Below, one piece after another: positions 1 through 6,543 of a stretch of 13,125 nt of DNA. The stretch is from JADGOV01 sp040002735 (GTDB lineage: Bacteria; Actinomycetota; Actinomycetes; JADGOV01). The DNA lies in assembly GCA_040002735.1 (NCBI GenBank), contig JBDUDX010000090.1, positions 1-13,125 of the forward strand, given 5' to 3'. The stretch's first letter is position 1. Each line of letters opens with the position of its first letter. The notes under the pieces were generated by a model. That model was not told the origin of the DNA, ran no database searches, and saw only the letters and a program-made list of their open reading frames with translations. The position numbers and the translations under genes are program-made.

Positions 1-260
1 GGCTCTCCTCCTACGGCCGCAAGCTTAACGTGGTCGCCAACTACGACAACTTCAACCTCGCCCCGGCCGCGGCCGACCGGTACTGGGAGATGGTCCGGCA
101 TAACACGGACAACTACTTTCTCTCTATCACGCGCTACTCCACCAACGCTTTCTTTCGGCTCCAACACCTCGAGCACCGGATCTACCGCAACTTCGCCGAC
201 GCAAAGGAACACCTGGCTTCTTCCGGGCAACGATTTCTGTCCCGGGTTGCCGGCGGGTAG
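1..260 (+). CDS. C-terminal end of a probable acyl-CoA:acetate/3-ketoacid CoA-transferase family protein (partial)
   Basis: Only the last 85 or so residues are present, because the gene begins before the window; the open frame starts at base 3 and ends with TAG at 258-260. The visible part has a YGRKLNVVANYDNF segment, then a Y-x-x-M helix, then an ITRYSTNAFFRLQ stretch and a charged tail. From memory, this order (V-NYDNF...D-Y--M...TRYT-AF-R) is that of the C-terminus of large CoA-transferases of the acyl-CoA:acetate/3-ketoacid type, which move CoA between short-chain acids in the cytoplasm. No catalytic residue can be checked because the active-site glutamate would lie upstream. The family call is therefore from pattern resemblance and is moderate. 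The next gene on the same strand starts 174 bases later, so co-transcription is possible but not shown. Confidence 0.55.
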   Translation, partial: LSSYGRKLNVVANYDNFNLAPAAADRYWEMVRHNTDNYFLSITRYSTNAFFRLQHLEHRIYRNFADAKEHLASSGQRFLSRVAGG

Positions 261-372
261 AAGACTCCCTGACTGTCCCAGGCGAGGCGCGGTCAGAGTG
301 CGCAACAAGGGGTACGCCCGGGACGCCGCTGCGGCCACCTACGCAGTCAGGGGTAGGGTCAGCCGCCAGGAA

Positions 373-387
373 CCACTGTGGCAGTGG
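373..387. repeat. Short hairpin in the leader of the universal stress protein gene
   Basis: CCACTG and CAGTGG flank a three-base loop, giving a perfect six-base-pair stem about 50 bases before the GTG start of the stress protein gene. No U tract follows, so it is not a convincing terminator for the upstream CoA-transferase. It may be chance in GC-rich DNA. Confidence 0.25.
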
Positions 388-434
388 CGACCTGATGGCA
401 CCGTCGTGCCCGGCTCCATCGAAGGAGAAAAGTT

Positions 435-863
435 GTGAGTGACAGAGTAATTGTGGTCGGCGTTGACGGCTCGCAGGCTTCGCTTGCGCCGCTGCGGTGG
501 GCTCTCCACGAGGCGGCGCTGCGGCAGGTGGATCTGCGCGTTGTGGGCGTGGTCGACATTCGGATGCAGCCGATGGTGCCGTTGGGGGACAAGCTCGGGA
601 CCGATCTGATGGATGCCATGGTCCGGCAAGTCGAGGACGTCATCGACAAGGTTAAGGACGATGCGAGTGCCGTCGACATCGAGCAGGACGTCAGGGCAGG
701 CAACCCGTCCAGCCAGCTGATTGATCTGTCCAAGGACGCCGAGCTGCTCGTCGTGGGACGTCGCGGGCACAGCGCACTCGCTGGTCTCATCATGGGCTCG
801 GTGGCTACGCAGGTGAGCGCGCACGCCGACTGCCCCGTGGTCGTGGTTCACGAATCTCGGTAA
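435..863 (+). CDS. Universal stress protein, single UspA domain
   Basis: This 142-residue cytoplasmic protein is one complete Usp fold. The N-terminus has the first strand and nucleotide loop (IVVGVDGSQ), and the C-terminal part carries the ATP-binding signature G-x2-G-x9-G-S in GRRGHSALAGLIMGS, followed by a VSAHADCPVVVV last strand. All the expected binding residues are present, so it is probably an ATP-binding Usp. The GTG start at 435 is chosen because AAGGAG at 422-427 lies seven bases upstream and the family begins right at this strand. In actinobacteria such proteins are often induced by hypoxia, nitric oxide or stationary phase. No DosR-like palindrome was recognised in the 174-base leader. 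The next gene, an FMN reductase, lies 231 bases downstream, too far to assume an operon. Confidence 0.95.
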   Translation: MSDRVIVVGVDGSQASLAPLRWALHEAALRQVDLRVVGVVDIRMQPMVPLGDKLGTDLMDAMVRQVEDVIDKVKDDASAVDIEQDVRAGNPSSQLIDLSKDAELLVVGRRGHSALAGLIMGSVATQVSAHADCPVVVVHESR

Positions 864-912
864 GCGGTCTCGGCCCGCCGAGTTTCACGAGGGCGGAAAG
901 CCTCAGCGTCTC

Positions 913-934
913 GACCGGTAAGTGGTGACCGGTA
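913..934. repeat. Tandem eight-base direct repeat between usp and FMN reductase genes
   Basis: GACCGGTA occurs at 913-920 and again at 927-934, one 14-base step apart, in the 231-base gap between the stress protein and FMN reductase genes. Paired half-sites of this kind can bind a regulator on nearly the same face of DNA, but nothing else supports that here. Confidence 0.3.
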
Positions 935-1022
935 CACCCGTCGTGGTCGCCGTGGAGTTCACGAAGTGCAGCTGCTGCCCAGCAGGATCGGTGTCCGAGG
1001 ACTGTAGTCATCGATGCGCCTT

Positions 1023-1044
1023 CCAGGCTCCTGTTCGAGCCTGG
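1023..1044. repeat. Inverted repeat upstream of the FMN reductase gene
   Basis: CCAGGCTC and GAGCCTGG form a perfect eight-base-pair stem around the six-base loop CTGTTC. It ends 50 bases before the GTG start of the FMN reductase gene. There is no run of T after it, so a rho-independent terminator is unlikely; a TAGATT stretch at 1053-1058 could be a -10 element just downstream, in which case the palindrome could be an operator. Both readings are inference. Confidence 0.4.
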
Positions 1045-1094
1045 GAAGGAACTAGATTACTGACGTATCAGGTAACCAACCGTGAGGAACGTCC

Positions 1095-1649
1095 GTGACG
1101 AAGATCGCGATTATCGTCGGCAGTACCCGGCCCGGTCGCAACAGCGAGGCCGTCGCCCGCTGGGTGCATGGCATCGCCGCTCAACGGGAGGATGCGCAGT
1201 ATGAGCTGGTGGACATTGCCGACTACGACCTGCCGCTGCTCGACGAGCCGATTCCGCCCTCGGCCAGGCAATACAGTCAGCCGCACACCCACCGGTGGGC
1301 GGAGACGATCGCCGCCTACGACGGATTCGTGTTCGTTACCCCGGAGTACAACCATGGGATATCGGGCGCGTTGAAGAACGCCATCGACTTCATCTACGCC
1401 GAGTGGAACAACAAGTCGGCTGGCTTTGTCGGCTACGGCAGTGCCGGCGCGGTTCGCGCCGTGGAGCACCTCCGCGGGGTGATGGCCGAACTGCAGGTCG
1501 CCGACGTCCGGGCCCAGGTAGCCCTTTCGCTGTACAGCGACTTCGAGAACTTCACCACCTTCGCCCCCAGTCCGCAGCACGAGGCGACGCTGAACACCAT
1601 GCTGACCCAGGTAGTGGCCTGGGCAAACGCGCTGGCCGTACTCCGGTAG
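1095..1649 (+). CDS. NAD(P)H-dependent FMN reductase, flavodoxin-like fold
   Basis: The 184-residue product belongs to the NADPH-dependent FMN reductase family, soluble enzymes that use NAD(P)H to reduce FMN, quinones or related compounds. The FMN phosphate loop GSTRPGRNS is at about residues 9-17. The family signature TPEYNHGISGALKNAIDF at about 82-99 contacts the flavin ring, and the GYGSAGAVRAVEHLR stretch follows. Length and motif order match the family, and nothing is missing. The GTG at 1095 is preferred because GAGGA at 1084-1088 lies six bases upstream and the flavodoxin first strand (IAIIVGS) begins three residues later. The gene converges with the arginine decarboxylase gene, leaving only 24 bases between the stops. 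Its true electron acceptor cannot be told from sequence. Confidence 0.93.
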   Translation: MTKIAIIVGSTRPGRNSEAVARWVHGIAAQREDAQYELVDIADYDLPLLDEPIPPSARQYSQPHTHRWAETIAAYDGFVFVTPEYNHGISGALKNAIDFIYAEWNNKSAGFVGYGSAGAVRAVEHLRGVMAELQVADVRAQVALSLYSDFENFTTFAPSPQHEATLNTMLTQVVAWANALAVLR

Positions 1650-1673
1650 CCCGGTCAGCGGGTTCTGCCCGGC

Positions 1674-2291
1674 TCAGGGGCACAGCCCAGCTGCTGGTGG
1701 CATCTGCAGGGCTGGGCAGGGCCAGGACTCAGCGCCGAAGACCGCCACCACCACCGCGCACACGGGCTCGTCGGTACAGCTGATTCCCGAGACCAACATC
1801 TGCTGGTCGGTGAGCTGCTCGCCCAGCGTTCCCCGCCCCCGGCGCATTGATGTCAAGGTGGCTGCGATGTCCGCGGTCACCTGGGCCTCGCTGTGTCCTT
1901 CGTGCTCTACGAACAGCCCGCGGCCCGTATGCGGGTCCTGTGCCCAGCCGACGCCGGCCCAGGCATCGGTGCCGGGCAGGTCGGTCCGAGCATCGGCGGT
2001 CACCACGTATAGCCGGTCCCCCCATCCGCCGGGCGGCAACACGGAGCCGGGGTGCTGGGTCAGCACGCTGCCCGGTGGGATGACCGAGCTGAGCCGAATG
2101 AGGTTGTGGTTCGCCACACCGATCTCGCGCAGGGCAGCGTCATACGCGGCCAGCGTGGTAGGGCCAGCCCCGGCGCCCGCAGCGAGGCGGATCTCCAACC
2201 CTGGCAGCGACGACCCTATGGTCGGCCGATGTTGCGCCGTTACGTGTAGCGGCGCGGTTGAACCGCTTCGGGTCGGCGGCCGGATTACCAC
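1674..2291 (-). CDS. Pyruvoyl-dependent arginine decarboxylase (PvlArgDC family)
   Basis: The 205-residue proenzyme is expected to cleave itself and turn the new N-terminal serine into a pyruvoyl cofactor, then decarboxylate arginine to agmatine. The family core is clear: AAGAGAGPTTLAAYDAALRE, then the cleavage region RLSSVIPPGSVL with the Ser68-Ser69 pair, then a conserved GWGDRLYVVTADAR strand and the acidic loop GLFVEHEGHSEAQV. Cleavage would give a beta chain of 68 residues and an alpha chain of 137. The GTG start at 2291 overlaps the stop of the upstream GGDEF-EAL gene by seven bases and lacks a clear Shine-Dalgarno sequence, so translation is probably coupled. The first 30 or so residues are poorly conserved in character, and a later start such as a TTG near the LEIRL strand is possible. 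It is the last gene of the minus-strand operon. Substrate choice is inferred from the family. Confidence 0.88.
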   Translation of the reverse strand: MVIRPPTRSGSTAPLHVTAQHRPTIGSSLPGLEIRLAAGAGAGPTTLAAYDAALREIGVANHNLIRLSSVIPPGSVLTQHPGSVLPPGGWGDRLYVVTADARTDLPGTDAWAGVGWAQDPHTGRGLFVEHEGHSEAQVTADIAATLTSMRRGRGTLGEQLTDQQMLVSGISCTDEPVCAVVVAVFGAESWPCPALQMPPAAGLCP

Positions 2292-4681
2292 GTCGTCGGC
2301 GTGAGGGGGAAGACGGTACGGCTTGCCACAGCGGACACTCCTGCGTCCTTTCGCGGGCCCGGAACGCCACGCAGGTATGCGGTGACTTGAGCAGCCGGAA
2401 GTGCTTTAGAGAACAACCAGCCCTGCGCGTTGTGCGCGCCGAGGTCCAGAAGCCGATCGCGCTGGTCTGGCGTCTCGACTCCTTCCGCGACGGTGGCGAG
2501 GGACAGCGCGGCGGCCATGGATAGCACCGCGCCGACGATCACGTCGTCGTCACCGCCGCGGCCGAGGCCGTTGACGAAGGAGCGGTCGACCTTCACTTCG
2601 TCGAAGGGGTACTGGCGCAGGTAGGCGAGCGAGGAGTAGCCGGTGCCGAAGTCGTCGGCCGAGAGCCGGATGCCGAGTGCCTTGAGCGCGTCGATGGTCG
2701 AGGCGGTGGCCTCCACATCGTCCATCAGGGTGGTCTCGGTGACCTCCAGGCAGAGCGCCGAGCCGGGCAGGCCGTTCTCGTGCAGCGCCCGCCGGACCGT
2801 CTCGACCAGCTGCGCGTCGTGAATCTGGCGGGCCGAGAGATTCACCGACATGGTGAGTGGTCGGCCGAATTCACTGCGCCATCGGCAGAGTTGGGCGGCC
2901 GACTCTTCGATCGCCCAGCGACCGAGTGCGACGATCAGGCCGGTGTCCTCGGCTACCGGGATGAAAACGTCGGGTGCCACGGGGCCCATCGTCGGGTGCT
3001 GCCACCTCATGAGCGCCTCGAAGCCGGTAGTGCTGCCGGTCCGCAGGTCGACGATCGGTTGGTAGTGCATCTGCAGCTCGCCACGTTCGAGCGCACCGCG
3101 AAGGCTACGTTCCAGCGCGATCCGCGCGGCAATCTCGGTACGCATCGACTCGTCGAATAGCACGACGTCGTCGCCGCCGCGCGCCTTGGCCCGGTACATC
3201 GCCGTGTCGGCCTCTCGAAGCAAGTCCTCAACGGTCACCGCCCGCGTCCGTGGTCGGGCGGCGGTGACGCCGACGGAGGAGGTGATGGGGATGTTGGCGG
3301 AGCGCAGCGCCACCGGATCGGCCAGTTGTGCGAGCATCCGCCGGGCCACCTCAACGGCATCCTCCGGCTTGTCGATGTTCTCGCAGACGACGACGAACTC
3401 GTCGCCGCCGACCCGGGCCACCAACTCACCGCGTCGCACAGTCGCGGAGAGCCGTCGAGCTACCACGGTGAGCAGTTCGTCCCCGGTCTCATGCCCCCAG
3501 TTGTCGTTCACGGTCTTGAACTGATCCAGGTCCATGAACAACACCCCGAGCCCGCGGCTGGCCCCGTGGGCACGGCCCAGCGCCTCCTCCAGGAATGCGG
3601 TGAGGCGCAGTCGATTAGGCAGTCCGGTGAGCGGGTCGGTGTTCGCCTGCTGCTCCAGTCGTACTTCGGAGGTGGCGTGGCGGTTGACGGCACCGGTGAT
3701 TCGAATGAGGACCAGCACGGCGAGCACCGCGACCAGCCCACCGCAAACGATCTGCTCATCGGCGTCGTGGGGGGGCCGAAGGCCGACCACCGCGGCCGGA
3801 ACCAGCAGCGCTATCGATACGGCGACGAACCGCCCTCCTCCGTAGCCGCGGACCCGCTTCGGCGCGGGGCGCCCGAGTGAGACCATCGACGGATGTAATC
3901 CGGCCGCGCCGAGCAGGCCGTAGAACGCGCAATACGCGCAGTTGGCCACCCACAACGGCAATGTTGCGGTTCCCACCGAAGCCAGCGCATACACCAGGTC
4001 GCCGGTGATCAGCCCCACCCACGCCAACGCCAAGGCCCAGAACGCGAACAGGCCACGTACCTCGGTCATGGCAATGAGCGCACCGAGGAAGAGGACGGCG
4101 ACCGAAATGGTGGGGTAGGCGCCGTTGATTGCTTTGTACGCGGCCGGCATGTCGGCGGTTGCCAGGACGGGCGAAATGAGCATCGCCCAGCTCAGCAACA
4201 ACGCGGCGACGCCCATCAAGCCGGCGTCGAGCGCGCTGTCGGCGCCGGCCCCGCGGCGGGCTCGGAGGAAGCTGAAGAGGCCAGCGATGAGCAGCAGATA
4301 CGCCGCAATCGTGATGAAATCCGGGATCAGGGAAATAAGGACGTTGCTGGCGCCGGCGAGCGGCCGGCGCAGCGCCATGCCGACACCGCCGAGCGGCGGA
4401 GCCGCTGCCAGCAGGTACCAGCCGGTGCAGATGGTGGGGCGGTAACGGCGAGTTCCCCACAAGATCGCCCCGCCGACGCCGAGGCCGATCGCGAGGTAAG
4501 CGATCAGCCCCCGGGAGTTCTCGGGGTTCGTTGCATAGACCGCAGTGAGGACGCCCGCGGCGAGCAGGAAGCACGCTCCGACGGTCCACGAACCGCGCAC
4601 CCTGGGCATCGCCGCCGCCGAGCCGATCGAGGGCATCACTGCAGCCGACGGCTGTTGCCGGAGTCGGTAGTGGGGCATCAT
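2285..4681 (-). CDS. Multi-pass membrane GGDEF-EAL protein (cyclic di-GMP synthesis and/or breakdown)
   Basis: The 798-residue protein has about ten hydrophobic segments in roughly residues 30-340, then a GGDEF domain and an EAL domain, with no recognisable PAS or GAF. GGDEF is intact at 425-429. The inhibitory site is RRGE instead of RxxD, so product inhibition may be weak. The EAL domain keeps EAL at 555-557, the asparagine in VNLSARQ, the glutamate in LEVTET, DDFG at 676-679, the lysine in VKVDRSF and the AEGVET glutamate, so phosphodiesterase activity is plausible. The frame is open up to 5002, but those extra residues are low-complexity arginine-rich shadow of the GNAT gene. The ATG at 4681 forms an ATGA overlap with that gene's stop, which decides the start. 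Streptomyces RmdB has a broadly similar membrane-GGDEF-EAL layout. The membrane part may sense a signal that is not identifiable here. Confidence 0.92.
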   Translation of the reverse strand: MMPHYRLRQQPSAAVMPSIGSAAAMPRVRGSWTVGACFLLAAGVLTAVYATNPENSRGLIAYLAIGLGVGGAILWGTRRYRPTICTGWYLLAAAPPLGGVGMALRRPLAGASNVLISLIPDFITIAAYLLLIAGLFSFLRARRGAGADSALDAGLMGVAALLLSWAMLISPVLATADMPAAYKAINGAYPTISVAVLFLGALIAMTEVRGLFAFWALALAWVGLITGDLVYALASVGTATLPLWVANCAYCAFYGLLGAAGLHPSMVSLGRPAPKRVRGYGGGRFVAVSIALLVPAAVVGLRPPHDADEQIVCGGLVAVLAVLVLIRITGAVNRHATSEVRLEQQANTDPLTGLPNRLRLTAFLEEALGRAHGASRGLGVLFMDLDQFKTVNDNWGHETGDELLTVVARRLSATVRRGELVARVGGDEFVVVCENIDKPEDAVEVARRMLAQLADPVALRSANIPITSSVGVTAARPRTRAVTVEDLLREADTAMYRAKARGGDDVVLFDESMRTEIAARIALERSLRGALERGELQMHYQPIVDLRTGSTTGFEALMRWQHPTMGPVAPDVFIPVAEDTGLIVALGRWAIEESAAQLCRWRSEFGRPLTMSVNLSARQIHDAQLVETVRRALHENGLPGSALCLEVTETTLMDDVEATASTIDALKALGIRLSADDFGTGYSSLAYLRQYPFDEVKVDRSFVNGLGRGGDDDVIVGAVLSMAAALSLATVAEGVETPDQRDRLLDLGAHNAQGWLFSKALPAAQVTAYLRGVPGPRKDAGVSAVASRTVFPLTPTTW

Positions 4682-5268
4682 GACACCGGCGCCCGCGGGG
4701 TCGGCTCCCAGGCAAGGTAGAGCTGCCGGTCCAGTTCCACCTGCTGGGCAGACCCCCACACCCGGTTCATCACCACGTCCACGGTCCTGGCGACCGGAAC
4801 GTCGTCGACGTTGTAGCGGCACATGTCCGCGACCAGCACCCCGTCGACTCCGGCGATGTCGACGGCCATCGCCGCGAGCATGTCCGGGAATGCCCGGGTG
4901 CGCTGAGCGTCGGGATGGACCAGGGCGATTCCGCAATAGAGAACCGCTCCGCGGGCGGCGTGGGCGGGATAGCGGGTCCGGTAGAACGAAGGCGAGATCC
5001 ACGGCACGGTGTCAAGATCGGCGGACAGTGTGCACAGCCCGACAATGCGCCCGATCGGGATCCGAGCCAGGTACTTCACCACACGGGAGTCGAGCACCTC
5101 GGAGTCGAAGTCGCTTCGGCTGAGGAACTGGCGGCCAGCGGCGCGATCTTCCAGCGGGGCGAAGGCGAGTTGGTACAGCTCCCACAGTGCCTCGGCGGTC
5201 GCGGAATCCAGCGTTGACTCCGCGGTGACCATTATTCGGTCGGAGACCGCGGTCGGCGTGACGCCCAT
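4678..5268 (-). CDS. GNAT-like acyltransferase-fold protein, first gene of the operon
   Basis: The 196-residue protein looks like a divergent GCN5-related N-acetyltransferase. An N-terminal helix pair (LWELYQLAFAPLEDRA) precedes a basic strand, then a GRIVGLCTL strand as in the GNAT beta-4 region, and then YCGIALVHPDAQRTRAFPDM, which aligns with motif A. The acetyl-CoA loop, normally Q/R-x-x-G-x-G/A, reads QRTRAF here, so acetyl-CoA binding is doubtful. ATG at 5268 is preferred over the in-frame ATG at 5283 because GGAG (5281-5278) lies nine bases before it. Its TGA overlaps the ATG of the downstream GGDEF-EAL gene by four bases, a classic coupling arrangement. A role in modifying agmatine or other polyamines made by the operon's last gene is possible, but this is inference. 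No convincing promoter was found upstream. Confidence 0.65.
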   Translation of the reverse strand: MGVTPTAVSDRIMVTAESTLDSATAEALWELYQLAFAPLEDRAAGRQFLSRSDFDSEVLDSRVVKYLARIPIGRIVGLCTLSADLDTVPWISPSFYRTRYPAHAARGAVLYCGIALVHPDAQRTRAFPDMLAAMAVDIAGVDGVLVADMCRYNVDDVPVARTVDVVMNRVWGSAQQVELDRQLYLAWEPTPRAPVS

Positions 5269-5420
5269 TTTCCGTCGCTCCATCGGCTCGGGTCACATCC
5301 AGGAGCCACCCCGACAGCGGGTGACGAAATACCCATCGACCGCCGAGGCACAGATCTGAACGCGTACCGGCCCGATTTTCCGTCCCGCCCTCCGTCGTCC
5401 CGGGCGTCACGGGGCGGGGG

Positions 5421-5654
5421 TCACTCCAGCGAGGCGATGAGGTTGAAGGAGTGCATCCGGTCGTCCGAGTTGACGTGGTCGTGGTGATCGAGCTGGACTC
5501 CACAGAACGGAGTTCGAGCGGAACCTGACTTCGATCTGGCGCGGAATAAGGCGTTGAAGCCTTCGGGATGCCCGGCCGTGAAGTCGGCCTCGGTCAGAAC
5601 CTCTTTGAGAACCTCTCCGAGGCCGATTTTAGGCGGGGCGTCAAGAAACATCAT
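5421..5654 (-). CDS. Small unrecognised protein, 77 residues
   Basis: I do not recognise this protein. It begins MMFLDAPPKIGLGEVL and ends in a stretch rich in His and Asp (QLDHHDHVNSDDRMHSFN) followed by LIASLE. Its mixed composition, low arginine content and balanced helix-forming segments look more like a real protein than the arginine- and proline-rich shadows around it. No Shine-Dalgarno sequence precedes the ATG pair, which argues for a gene fragment or a false call. The His/Asp cluster could bind metal, but no known motif is complete. It sits alone in a 500-base stretch (5269-5773) between the GNAT-led operon and a broken gene. The rest of that stretch holds nothing I can name; a plus-strand frame ending at 5754 is its antisense shadow for most of its length. 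Confidence 0.4.
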   Translation of the reverse strand: MMFLDAPPKIGLGEVLKEVLTEADFTAGHPEGFNALFRARSKSGSARTPFCGVQLDHHDHVNSDDRMHSFNLIASLE

Positions 5655-5773
5655 CGGGCAAGGGTGGTTGGTTCAGGGCGGTCTTCAATCTCGGGAGTTC
5701 CGGCTGTCACGCAGCGGGCTGCGGGCGCACCTGCTGTCGGTGACCAAGACCTGAGCGAGGGAGAACGCTGGTT

Positions 5774-6506
5774 TTGCCTACCGCATCGGCGCGCCGGCCG
5801 TCGCCGCGGCGGCATGCCTGTCCTGAGTTGTTGGTGCGCGCGCCGAGTCAGCAGATGCCACCGGGGCCGTCGTTCTTGGATGCGGGACGCCACGGCTTTG
5901 CGGCGGGTGGGCCGGGCGTTTTCGGCGCGGCGCCGCTGCTCGCGCATCCAGGGTTCGCGGTGCCCGGTCTGGTCGCAGGCGTGGCGGTCCCGGCCGGGTG
6001 GGTGGTGCTGGGGGCTCGGACAGCGTCGCGGCAGCGGCTGGCGGATCGGCTGGTGGAGGCGTTAGCGCCGGGTCTGGGATTGCGTACGCCGGACCGCCGC
6101 GCGGTGACGTTGCGGTCCAGGACGAGCGGCTGGCCGGGGACACCTCGGCGGGTCGATCTGCGTTACGCCCCTGGGGATGGACGACAGCGACGCTGGCTGG
6201 CGGGTGGAGCTGGTGGCGGCGGTGGGCCGACGGCTGCTCACCGACTACCAGGTGGTCGGGCATGACCGGTGCCGCTGCCGCGGGCCACACCTGATCTGCG
6301 TGGGGAAGACCGGGCTCGGCCAGACGGTGATTGTCGACGGGCAGCCCGCCGGAGCACCTCGGCGAAATAGCTGCGGCGTGGAGGCACGCTGTTGGTGCCG
6401 GGCTGGAGCCTGGGGCGCCGCCGGGTCGCGGTGGTTCGGAAGGTTCGTCAGTGTGTTGGCGGCCGAGGCTAGAGCTAAAGGAGTGAGTGATCGCATCCTG
6501 CCGTAG
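5774..6506 (+). pseudogene. Frameshifted membrane protein gene, possibly a remnant of a conjugation-type protein
   Basis: One coding trace runs across two frames. The first part, from a TTG at 5774 (GGGAG ten bases upstream), has a hydrophobic segment (LVAGVAVPAGWVVLGA) followed by RLADRLVEALAPGLGL and PRRVDLRYAPG. The trace then continues in the next frame from 6177 as MDDSDAGWRVELVAAVGRR and LLTDYQVVGHDRCRC. Removing one G from the GGGG run at 6173-6176 would join them. The strand pattern R-I-x-L-x-Y-x-P followed by DDSD and a helix ending RRL recalls N-terminal regions of actinobacterial TraB/FtsK-like transfer proteins. This is a weak memory-based likeness, and no Walker motifs are present. 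Coding quality fades after about 6330 and the second frame stops at 6506. It may be the trace of an integrated element next to the second GGDEF-EAL gene. Confidence 0.45.
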
Positions 6507-6543
6507 GGTGACAATCCGACTTGTCTACGTCCAAGAGGGGTTC

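Noticed and set aside
339..851. Long minus-strand frames opposite the universal stress protein
   Set aside because: They are antisense shadows of a gene with clear motifs and have no recognisable protein features.
864..1094. c-di-GMP (GEMM) riboswitch or other riboswitch in intergenic leaders
   Set aside because: I looked for the GEMM-type conserved core here and upstream of the other genes and did not see it.
3756..4715. 319-residue minus-strand frame
   Set aside because: It is an arginine-rich shadow of the membrane part of the GGDEF-EAL gene in a shifted frame.
4682..5002. N-terminal extension of the minus-strand GGDEF-EAL frame
   Set aside because: It is arginine- and proline-rich, lies wholly inside the GNAT-like gene in another frame, and the ATGA overlap at 4678-4681 gives a better start.
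5778..6290. 170-residue minus-strand frame across the decayed region
   Set aside because: It is alanine-, proline- and arginine-rich without motifs; the plus strand shows a better coding trace.
5269..6543. Insertion sequence or CRISPR array in the decayed stretch
   Set aside because: No transposase motif, terminal inverted repeats, target duplication or spaced repeats were visible.
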